NCBI GenBank assembly: GCA_045598285.1
Contig: JAZLLU010000005.1
Coordinates: 1-44,972, forward strand
Reading direction: 5' to 3'
Length of the DNA stretch: 44,972 bases
DNA from: RGIG5612 sp045598285
GTDB taxonomy: Bacteria > Bacillota > Clostridia > Lachnospirales > Lachnospiraceae
The notes under the pieces were generated by a model, which ran no database searches, was not told the DNA's origin, and saw only the letters and a list, made by a program, of their open reading frames with translations. The translations under genes and the position numbers were made by a program. Below, one piece after another: positions 6,645-13,307 of this stretch; position 1 is the stretch's first letter, and every line of letters starts with the position of its first letter.

Positions 6645-7783
6645 CAATCAAGAAAATCTTTCAACTTTCTACTTCTGCTAGGATGACGAAGTTTTCTAAG
6701 TGCTTTAGCCTCAATCTGTCTAATACGTTCTCTTGTTACATTGAACTCTTTTCCAACTTCTTCTAAAGTACGAGCTCTTCCATCATCTAAACCGAAACGT
6801 AATTTAAGTACCTCTTGTTCTCTATCCGTTAAAGTATAGAGAACTTCATTTAATTGTTCCTTTAGAAGGACAAAAGCTGCAGCATCAGCAGGTGCTGTTA
6901 TGTTTTCATCCTTAATGAAATCGCCAAGGTGAGAATCTTCTTCCTCCCCAATAGGTGTTTCTAAAGATACAGGATCCTGCGATATCTTTAAAATCTCGCG
7001 AACACGCGCAACAGGAATATCCATTTTCTCAGCGATTTCTTCGTTTGTAGGTTCCCTTCCCAATTCTTGAAGCAATTGTCTTGATACTCTCAAGAGTTTG
7101 TTGATCGTCTCTACCATGTGAACAGGAATACGAATGGTTCGTGCTTGATCAGCAATAGCTCTTGTAATGGCTTGTCTTATCCACCAAGTTGCATATGTGG
7201 AGAATTTATAGCCTTTTTTATAATCAAATTTTTCAACTGCCTTCATGAGGCCAAGATTGCCTTCTTGAATTAAATCAAGAAGTTGCATACCTCTGCCAAC
7301 ATATCTTTTTGCAATGCTGACAACCAAACGCAAATTGGCTTCTGCAAGTTTGGCTTTCGCGGCCTGGTCGCCCTTTTCCATTTTTTTAGCAAGAACGACT
7401 TCTTCGTCAGATGTAAGTAAAGGTACTTTACCAATTTCCTTAAGGTACATTCTAACATGGTCTTCAATGTTAACATTGTTTTCCAAATCAGATATATCCA
7501 AATCAGCTTCTGTAACTTCGTCATCTAATTCATCGATTTCGATATCATCATCGAGAGCAAGAATTATGTCATCATCGTTAATATCAGTACGTAAAACATC
7601 AATGTTATTACCTTCTAAGCTTTCAACAATGCTTTCGAGTTTTTCATGTTCCAGAACGATTCCAGGAAAGAATTTAGCAATTTCTGAATACTCAATAAAG
7701 TTTTTCTTCTTTGATGCTGCTTTTAGAAGCTTAGCATATCCTTCTTCAAAAATTTCTTGTTCTTTCTCAGCTGAATCTATCAC
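6644..7783 (-). CDS. rpoD: Housekeeping RNA polymerase sigma factor RpoD (SigA)
   Basis: This is the primary sigma-70 factor, which directs RNA polymerase to -10/-35 promoters. From the GTG at 7783 it gives 379 aa: region 1.1-like residues 5-75, an acidic segment (IELDELDDEVTEADLD), region 1.2, region 2 with the -10 recognition helix STYATWWIRQAITRAIADQA, region 3, and region 4.2 with EVGKEFNVTRERIRQIEAKA. The GTG is a poor start: the nearest purine box (AGAGG) is only two bases away. The same frame stays open upstream with Lys/Ala-rich codons (7784-7870) that continue the style of the repeat ORF at 7857-8330. The natural start is therefore probably that ORF's ATG at 8330, with a one-base frameshift between them. 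The gene lies in a dgt-dnaG-rpoD-trmK operon. Confidence 0.95.
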   Translation of the reverse strand: MIDSAEKEQEIFEEGYAKLLKAASKKKNFIEYSEIAKFFPGIVLEHEKLESIVESLEGNNIDVLRTDINDDDIILALDDDIEIDELDDEVTEADLDISDLENNVNIEDHVRMYLKEIGKVPLLTSDEEVVLAKKMEKGDQAAKAKLAEANLRLVVSIAKRYVGRGMQLLDLIQEGNLGLMKAVEKFDYKKGYKFSTYATWWIRQAITRAIADQARTIRIPVHMVETINKLLRVSRQLLQELGREPTNEEIAEKMDIPVARVREILKISQDPVSLETPIGEEEDSHLGDFIKDENITAPADAAAFVLLKEQLNEVLYTLTDREQEVLKLRFGLDDGRARTLEEVGKEFNVTRERIRQIEAKALRKLRHPSRSRKLKDFLD

Positions 7784-7856
7784 GACCTCTGCTGATTTGG
7801 ATTTTTTCTGCCCTTTAGCTTTATCTGACGCAACCTCTACTTTTTTAGTGCCAGCT

Positions 7857-8330
7857 TTACTTTTTACTGGGACTCTTTTTAGCTGTGGCTTTTTTAGCTG
7901 GAGCTTTTTTAGCTGGAGCTGCCTTCTTTACTGGAGCTGCCTTCTTAGCTGGAGCTGCCTTCTTAGCTGGAGCTGCCTTCTTAGCTGGAGCTGCCTTCTT
8001 AGCTGGAGCTGCCTTCTTAGCTGGAGCTGCTTTCTTAGCTGGAGCTGCCTTCTTTACTGGAGCTGCCTTCTTAGCTGGAGCTGCCTTCTTAGCTGGAGCT
8101 GCCTTCTTAGCTGGAGCTGCCTTCTTAGCTGGAGCTGCTTTCTTAGCTGGAGCTGCCTTCTTAGCTGGAGCTGCCTTCTTAGCTGGAGCTGCTTTCTTAG
8201 CTGGAGCTGCCTTCTTAGCTGGAGCTGCCTTCTTAGCTGGAGCTGCCTTCTTAGCTGGAGCTGCTTTCTTAGCTGGAGCTGCTTTCTTAGCTGGAGCTTT
8301 CTTTGTTACTGTTTCTTTTTTTGCTGCCAT
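7857..8330 (-). CDS. Ala-Pro-Lys hexapeptide repeat ORF, probable frameshifted N-terminus of RpoD
   Basis: 157 codons: a 16-residue start (MAAKKETVTKKAPAKK), 21 tandem copies of AAPAKK (two read AAPVKK), and a 15-residue tail ending SPSKK. This resembles histone H1-like or actinobacterial sigma-factor N-terminal tails: very basic, proline-rich, disordered, and likely to bind nucleic acid. The ATG has a strong GGGAGGG ribosome-binding site and overlaps the dnaG stop (TAATG). This is exactly where rpoD should begin after dnaG. Removing one base between about 7857 and 7905 (for example from CCC at 7871-7869 or the A run at 7865-7861) joins it in frame to RpoD, giving a 561-aa protein. It may be a sequencing error, a real mutation or a recoding site. 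A separate small basic protein is the alternative. Confidence 0.7.
   Translation of the reverse strand: MAAKKETVTKKAPAKKAAPAKKAAPAKKAAPAKKAAPAKKAAPAKKAAPAKKAAPAKKAAPAKKAAPAKKAAPAKKAAPAKKAAPAKKAAPVKKAAPAKKAAPAKKAAPAKKAAPAKKAAPAKKAAPAKKAAPVKKAAPAKKAPAKKATAKKSPSKK
7905..8282 (-). repeat. 21 tandem copies of an 18-bp coding repeat
   Basis: The unit GCTCCAGCTAAGAAGGCA (minus strand) repeats 21 times without gaps. Copies differ mainly at third positions (GCA or GCC-type changes) and at two places where GTA replaces GCT. Because the unit is a multiple of three, gain or loss of copies keeps the frame and would only change tail length. Confidence 0.95.
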
Positions 8331-10099
8331 TAATTTTCCCTCCCGAAAATATTTAATTTTTGCAACTTTTCCTGTTCTTTTTTCAACTCGATAACTTGGT
8401 TAATATTTTCCTCATTATCAAGTTTAATTTCTATGCTATTATTTTTTATGCGAATAATGCAGTCATTGATTGCTTTTCGAATTTCATCATCAGATAATTC
8501 ATCCTCAATCCTAAATTCTAAAATATCAGCCGCTTCTTCTTGCACATCAGCATCCTCAAAAGCATTAATGATAGTACTCGCATTTATTTCGCCTTTTCCC
8601 AATTGTCCAAAAAGCAAACGCGCAATCACATCGTATGGCTGTAAGGTAAAATCATTTTCATCAATCACCTGACAAATTTTATCATATAATGACGGATCCT
8701 TGGCCATATAAGAAAGCACTAATTTTTGACACTTACCTAAAGCATCAAAACTTTCATTCTTCTTTTTTGCAATTCGAGTAACAGGCTCAAAATGTTTTAT
8801 ATCACTATTGCTAAGAGAAAGCTTCAGAGCTTTATCTTTAAGCATAGAATAATCAATATTAAAAGTTGAAGCAACAACACGCACATAATTGTCTCGCTCA
8901 ATATTATCCTCAAAAAAGCTAAGACGTCTTGCAACTTCATTATCAAATTTTGTTTTGTCATCAGGATCCTCTAAATCGAAAGATTCTGATAAACACTCTA
9001 TTTCAAATATTAAACTATTTTTAGCATTTTTCAAGCATTCTTTATATGCGTCTACACCTTTTGCTTTTATAAGTTCGTCTGGATCTTTATTCGGAGAAAG
9101 ATTAACAACCTTAACCGCAATACCAACATCTCTCAATTTTGGAATAGCTCTAAGTGCGGCATCTTTTCCTGCATTATCAGAATCATACGAAATATAAACA
9201 TTATCAGTATATCTTTTAAGTGTCCTAGCATGTCCATCAGTAAAAGCCGTACCGAGGGAAGCAACCGCATTAGTAAATCCCGCTTGATGTAAACTAATTA
9301 CATCCATATATCCTTCGCAAAGAATAAGCGCTTTACCTTTATACTTTTTTGCAACATTAAGACCATATAAAGTACTACGTTTAATAAAGCAATCTGTTTC
9401 AAGAGAGTTTAAATATTTAGGCTCACCTTCGCCCATAACTCTACCACCAAAACCGATAACCTTATTTCTAACATCTAGAATAGGAAACATTACCCTATTC
9501 CAAAAGAAATCATGAACATCATTATTCTTAAAAACAGCTAACTGAGAATCCTTAATTTCTTCATCAGTATAACCTTTGCTCTTTAAGAATTTATAAAGGT
9601 CATCGCGATACTTATCTGAAAAACCAAGACCATAATTTTTAATTGTCTCATCAGAAAGCCCACGTTCTTTAAAATATTTCAAACCATAGCTACCACGACC
9701 AGAATAAAGCAAGTGATAAAAATAAGTAGCAGCATCTTTATTTATTGCAAGAATTTTATCACGCTTTTTTGCTTTAGCAGATTCTTCTTTTGAGTAGTCA
9801 GGCTCTGGGAGCGCAATGTTTGACCTACTAGCAAGAATCTTAAGCGCATCCGTGTATGAAATATTTTCATACTTCATAAGGAAAGTTAAAACATTACCAC
9901 CCTTATGACAACCGAAGCAATAATACATTTGTTTGTTGCCATTATCAGTAACAGAGAAAGAAGGAGTTTTTTCATTATGAAACGGACACAAGCCAAAATA
10001 TGTGGAGCCTTTTTTTGTCAACTTCACATAGCTACCAATAACGTCAACAATATTATTTGCATCAACAACTTGGTCAATTAACTCTTGTGGATATAACAT
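8330..10099 (-). CDS. dnaG: DNA primase DnaG
   Basis: DnaG makes the RNA primers for DNA replication. With the ATG at 10099 it is 589 aa, the family's usual size. It has an N-terminal CHC2 zinc ribbon (CPFHNEKTPSFS, then YYCFGCHKGG), the catalytic core with RVMFPILDVRNKVIGFGGR, and the Toprim domain with LILCEGYMDVI and SYDSDNAGKDA as the metal-binding acidic motifs. A C-terminal helicase-interaction region of about 150 residues follows. The ATG was preferred over an upstream TTG (10111), because GGGGA sits five bases before it and it overlaps the dgt stop as TGATG. It is followed with overlap by the repeat ORF/rpoD. Confidence 0.97.
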   Translation of the reverse strand: MLYPQELIDQVVDANNIVDVIGSYVKLTKKGSTYFGLCPFHNEKTPSFSVTDNGNKQMYYCFGCHKGGNVLTFLMKYENISYTDALKILASRSNIALPEPDYSKEESAKAKKRDKILAINKDAATYFYHLLYSGRGSYGLKYFKERGLSDETIKNYGLGFSDKYRDDLYKFLKSKGYTDEEIKDSQLAVFKNNDVHDFFWNRVMFPILDVRNKVIGFGGRVMGEGEPKYLNSLETDCFIKRSTLYGLNVAKKYKGKALILCEGYMDVISLHQAGFTNAVASLGTAFTDGHARTLKRYTDNVYISYDSDNAGKDAALRAIPKLRDVGIAVKVVNLSPNKDPDELIKAKGVDAYKECLKNAKNSLIFEIECLSESFDLEDPDDKTKFDNEVARRLSFFEDNIERDNYVRVVASTFNIDYSMLKDKALKLSLSNSDIKHFEPVTRIAKKKNESFDALGKCQKLVLSYMAKDPSLYDKICQVIDENDFTLQPYDVIARLLFGQLGKGEINASTIINAFEDADVQEEAADILEFRIEDELSDDEIRKAINDCIIRIKNNSIEIKLDNEENINQVIELKKEQEKLQKLNIFGREN

Positions 10100-11103
10100 C
10101 ACTTTCCCCAAAACTCAGGAATAAAAATATTCTTATAAACATCCACCGAATAATAATCTGTCATTCCTGAAATATAATCACAAACAGCACGCTCTGTAGA
10201 CACCCCATGTTCAATAAGATTTTTAATCTCCTTAGGAAGCCTATCAGGATGAGCAACAAAAAAATCAAATAAGCGTTCAAGCATCGCTACTGCTTTTGAT
10301 TCTTCGGAACTGTAATCTTTGTCAAACTTAAAATATAAATTGTCAAACATGTATTGTCTGAGTTTAATCATTGCATCATAAACATTATCAGACATAACAA
10401 TATCGTCTTTATCTTTTGAATTAGAAATAATATCCTTAATCAAAAAATCCAAACGTTCTTTTCTACTCTTTCCTAAAACATCAGAAATTTCTTTAGGAAT
10501 ATCGTCTTCTGATAAAATGCCAGCACGCGTAGCATCATCCATATCATGATTTATATAAGCAATTTTATCAGCAAACCTAACAATTCTACCTTCTAATGTA
10601 GCCGCCTTTTTGCTCATGCCATGGTTAACAATACCATCCCTGACTTCCCATGAAAGGTTAAGGCCCTTACCATCATTTTCTAATTTATCAACAATACGTA
10701 AACTTTGAATTTGATGTTTAAAAGGGATTTTTGAATTAAGTGCTCTCTCCCCTGCATGACCAAAAGGCGTGTGACCTAAGTCATGTCCTAAAGCAATCGC
10801 CTCAGTTAAATCTTCATTAAGCCAAAGTGCGTTAGCAATTGTTCTCGCAATTTGAGAAACTTCTAAAGTATGAGTTAGCCTCGTCCTGTAATGGTCTCCT
10901 GTTGGTGCAAGAAAAACCTGAGTTTTATGTTTTAATCTTCTAAAAGATTTAGAGTGAATAATACGATCTCTATCTCTTTGAAAACAAGTGCGAATCTCGC
11001 ACGGTTCTTCATATATCGCACGACCTTTAGACTTGCTACTAAGTGCAGCAAACTTGCTTAGGTTTTTATTTTCAAATAGTTCTCTTTCTTCTCTAATATT
11101 CAT
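10099..11103 (-). CDS. dgt: Deoxyguanosinetriphosphate triphosphohydrolase-like protein (HD domain)
   Basis: This is a 334-aa HD-domain dNTP triphosphohydrolase. The first metal-binding histidine lies in RTRLTHTLEVSQIARTIA and the HD pair in EAIALGHDLGHTPFGHAGE. The later aspartate is in VRFADKIAYINHDMDDA, all as in the dGTPase family. Such enzymes release deoxynucleoside and triphosphate and may tune dNTP pools. The start ATG is three bases after the upstream gene and has no clear ribosome-binding site, so coupled translation is likely. The dgt-dnaG-rpoD order is conserved in many Clostridia. Confidence 0.93.
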   Translation of the reverse strand: MNIREERELFENKNLSKFAALSSKSKGRAIYEEPCEIRTCFQRDRDRIIHSKSFRRLKHKTQVFLAPTGDHYRTRLTHTLEVSQIARTIANALWLNEDLTEAIALGHDLGHTPFGHAGERALNSKIPFKHQIQSLRIVDKLENDGKGLNLSWEVRDGIVNHGMSKKAATLEGRIVRFADKIAYINHDMDDATRAGILSEDDIPKEISDVLGKSRKERLDFLIKDIISNSKDKDDIVMSDNVYDAMIKLRQYMFDNLYFKFDKDYSSEESKAVAMLERLFDFFVAHPDRLPKEIKNLIEHGVSTERAVCDYISGMTDYYSVDVYKNIFIPEFWGK

Positions 11104-11106
11104 CTA

Positions 11107-12072
11107 TTAAGGAGCAACTGTCGTGTCATCAGCATTCTCCGTCATCGATTGCATGATAAGATATAAATCTTTTAATTCACCATCCGATTCAAGTGCTTTA
11201 TCAAGATTTTCATTCGTACTAGAAATCAATGAACGAATTGGATCTTTTTTAGCAACGACATTTACAAATTTAATAATTGAAGCGTCCGTATACATGTCTG
11301 TAACAATCTTAAGACTGTTATCAAATGAATTATATGCCAAATAAAAAGTATCAACACTCGGAGCCATTGTATTTATATTTGGAAATTTAAGTTCATTATA
11401 AACAAAAGCAACAACTTCGTTATCATTTATTCCTTTAGTAACATAAACTTTAATGTTACCAAAACTTTCTACAATCTCAGAAATTTCAGTAGTAATGTTC
11501 GCTTTTGAAGGATCATCGAAAAGTCCTTCAACAATTGTAGTATTCCCAGCTGCAAGCGCATCGTAATAAGTATTAAAGAAATAATTAATTTGATCAATAT
11601 TGCACTGCACAACTTCTTGAGTTCTCATATTATCAAGATACTTCGCCATAGAATTATCTTTTTCATCTTTGGAAAAAATAAGAAAAATCATAATAACAAG
11701 AACTGCGATTAAAATTGCAATGCCAACACATGTAACGCCTATCTTATTATTTTTGGCAACGTATTTTATATTTGAAAAAACTTTTTGAGGAGAATCAATA
11801 AAATTTATTGAGCCAATGATTTTATCTTTAATGTTATTTTTAGTTGGTTTATTAGTCTCTTCTGTCTTGACTTCTTTAACTTCAACTTTTTCTTCCTGCT
11901 TTTTAGTCTCTTGTATTTTTTGTTCTTTTATATCGCCATCTTTATTCTTTTGTCTACTAACAGTCCTACCAGTTCTTCTAGTAGGTAAAGAATCCATAGC
12001 AGAAGATATCAATTTCTTTTCTTCATCCGAACTATTCATATTAGATAATTTATCATTAGAACTACTGCTCAA
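11107..12072 (-). CDS. Single-pass membrane protein of unknown function
   Basis: About 321 aa. A TTG at 12072 is chosen as start, because GGAGG lies five bases upstream of it. The frame extends to another TTG at 12084 that precedes the binding site. Residues about 1-105 are a charged, Lys/Glu/Thr-rich cytoplasmic part. One transmembrane helix follows (GVTCVGIAILIAVLVIMIFL, about 110-133), then a 185-residue outside domain that starts with NIDQINYFFNTYYDALAAGN. That is the kind of helix seen in NTF2-like or lumazine-binding-like folds with a stress-type DDPS loop. I do not recognise the family. It sits between upp and dgt in one operon, 14 bases after upp and 3 before dgt. Confidence 0.75.
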   Translation of the reverse strand: MSSSSNDKLSNMNSSDEEKKLISSAMDSLPTRRTGRTVSRQKNKDGDIKEQKIQETKKQEEKVEVKEVKTEETNKPTKNNIKDKIIGSINFIDSPQKVFSNIKYVAKNNKIGVTCVGIAILIAVLVIMIFLIFSKDEKDNSMAKYLDNMRTQEVVQCNIDQINYFFNTYYDALAAGNTTIVEGLFDDPSKANITTEISEIVESFGNIKVYVTKGINDNEVVAFVYNELKFPNINTMAPSVDTFYLAYNSFDNSLKIVTDMYTDASIIKFVNVVAKKDPIRSLISSTNENLDKALESDGELKDLYLIMQSMTENADDTTVAP

Positions 12073-12086
12073 TAAAACCTCCAAAG

Positions 12087-12707
12087 TTAATCAGTTCCAA
12101 AAAGTCTATCTCCAGCATCACCAAGACCAGGAACAATATATCCTTTGTCATTAAGGCCTTCATCAAGAGCTGCTAAAGTAATATCAACATCAGGATGATC
12201 TTTTTCAATTCGTTCAACACCTTCAGGAACTCCAACAAGACAAACAAGCAAAATTTTCTTTGCACCTCTTTTTTTAATATTAGTAATCGCTGCAGAAGCG
12301 CTACCTCCAGTAGCAAGCATAGGGTCCGTAACAATAACTAATGAGTCTTTCATTCCTTTAGGGAATCTAGCATAATACTCATGTGGCACAAGCGTTTCGT
12401 CATCACGATACATACCAATGTGTCCAATTTTCGCAGTTGGAATAATATCTCTAAATCCATCGACAAGACCAATACCAGCTCTAAGAATAGGGACAAGAAC
12501 AATTTGTTCTGCAACTTCATATCCAACAGTATCACAAATAGGAGTTGTAATATTTTTTTCAATTATTGGAACATTTCTTGTAACTTCATATGCCATTAGT
12601 TTTGCGATTTCATCAAGATTTTGTTTGAAAATGTAAGTAGAAGTATCCGCTTGTCTCATGATACTTAGTTTATGTTTAATTAAAGAATGATCAAGAACTG
12701 TTAACAT
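12087..12707 (-). CDS. upp: Uracil phosphoribosyltransferase
   Basis: Upp makes UMP from uracil and PRPP (pyrimidine salvage). The 206-aa length is typical. The PRPP-binding loop VIVTDPMLATGGSASAA, the substrate segment ILRAGIGLVDG, and the C-terminal uracil-binding YIVPGLGDAGDRLFGT are intact. The ATG has a GGAGG box seven bases upstream. The leader contains an inverted repeat (12736-12766) that could be regulatory. Upp heads a run of minus-strand genes through rpoD and trmK. Confidence 0.97.
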   Translation of the reverse strand: MLTVLDHSLIKHKLSIMRQADTSTYIFKQNLDEIAKLMAYEVTRNVPIIEKNITTPICDTVGYEVAEQIVLVPILRAGIGLVDGFRDIIPTAKIGHIGMYRDDETLVPHEYYARFPKGMKDSLVIVTDPMLATGGSASAAITNIKKRGAKKILLVCLVGVPEGVERIEKDHPDVDITLAALDEGLNDKGYIVPGLGDAGDRLFGTD

Positions 12708-12735
12708 TGTATCCTCCGCAATTTATACAAGAAAA

Positions 12736-12766
12736 ATATACTTGTACATACTATTAAAAAGTATAT
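12736..12766. promoter_or_regulatory. Inverted repeat in the upp upstream region
   Basis: ATATACTT (12736-12743) is complementary to AAGTATAT (12759-12766) across 15 bases, 30-60 bases upstream of the upp ATG and overlapping its likely -10 area. It may be an operator. No known regulator motif is recognised. Confidence 0.35.
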
Positions 12767-12796
12767 CACGAAGAAATGTTATTTACAACAATAAAG

Positions 12797-12828
12797 GCAA
12801 CACAGCGATCAGAAAATCGCTGTGTTGC
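12797..12828. terminator. 13-bp hairpin between the RHH gene and upp
   Basis: GCAACACAGCGAT (12797-12809) pairs perfectly with 12816-12828 over a 6-base loop. It lies 72 bases after the RHH stop. The following minus-strand bases (CTTTATTGTTG) are only moderately T-rich, so it is a terminator of uncertain efficiency. Confidence 0.6.
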
Positions 12829-12899
12829 TAAGTCTTTTCAATGAATATTAATTTTTAATTCGATTAAAAAATGCAAAAAATATTTTGCTAATTTATTAT

Positions 12900-13070
12900 T
12901 TAATTTTCTTCTTTGCTCACCTCCTTTAATGTTGATGCTTCAATATAATGTTTCTCAATGTATTCCATAACAACTGCTCTAAAAAAGGCAGAGACAGTAA
13001 GTCCATTATGTTCCGCGAAACATTTTATTAATTCTGCATCTGTACTATTAAGTCTGATTGAAACAATCAT
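12900..13070 (-). CDS. Ribbon-helix-helix DNA-binding protein (orphan antitoxin-like)
   Basis: 56 aa from the ATG at 13070, which has a perfect AAGGAGGTG ribosome-binding site eight bases upstream. The frame continues upstream but across that site. The strand IVSIRLNSTDAELIKCFAEH and the helices GLTVSAFFRAVVMEYIEKHY form the RHH fold of RelB/StbD-type antitoxins (DUF6290-like). No toxin gene is adjacent on either side, so it is either a solitary regulator or an antitoxin that lost its partner. Two 12-bp direct repeats at 13134-13166 in its upstream region are good candidates for its operator. It is divergent from the LCP gene and might control both. Confidence 0.85.
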   Translation of the reverse strand: MIVSIRLNSTDAELIKCFAEHNGLTVSAFFRAVVMEYIEKHYIEASTLKEVSKEEN

Positions 13071-13133
13071 TTGAATCACCTCCTTAAAAGTTTGATAAAA
13101 CCTTAGCACAAACAAATAACTAAATTTCAATTC

Positions 13134-13166
13134 ATGTTCCCAAATGCAAATATAATGTTCCCAAAT
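13134..13166. promoter_or_regulatory. Two 12-bp direct repeats, probable RHH operator
   Basis: ATGTTCCCAAAT occurs at 13134-13145 and again at 13155-13166, a 21-bp period (two helical turns), 64-96 bases upstream of the RHH start and upstream of the divergent LCP promoter. RHH dimers typically bind tandem short direct repeats in phase on one DNA face. Confidence 0.6.
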
Positions 13167-13194
13167 TATGAGTTTTCTATATTATTGATAAATC

Positions 13195-13223
13195 TTGAAA
13201 TTTCAATGCAAATTACATATAAT
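13195..13223 (+). promoter_or_regulatory. Sigma-A promoter of the LCP gene
   Basis: TTGAAA (13195-13200), 17 bases, then TATAAT (13218-13223). The start near 13230 gives a leader of about 78 bases. A second TATAAT lies at 13267-13272 without a good -35. Confidence 0.75.
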
Positions 13224-13307
13224 ATTTTGAGTTTTTAAATGACATAAAAAGAACACAAAACAAAACTATAATTACAATAAATAATTACTTTTTCGAAAGG
13301 AACGATT

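Noticed and set aside
7905..8282. CRISPR array (regular direct repeats)
   Set aside because: Units are 18 bp with no spacers and code for AAPAKK in one frame; it is a coding minisatellite.
7314..8394. Long open frames on the plus strand opposite rpoD and the repeat tail (339 and 169 residues, rich in Ser/Trp/Cys or Ala/Phe/Leu)
   Set aside because: They arise because the 18-bp repeat has no stop in several frames. No ribosome-binding site, no family resemblance, and they lie fully antisense to rpoD.
12797..12828. Toxin gene or small RNA partner of the RHH protein in 12708-12899
   Set aside because: No open frame of useful length; only a hairpin and the upp leader.
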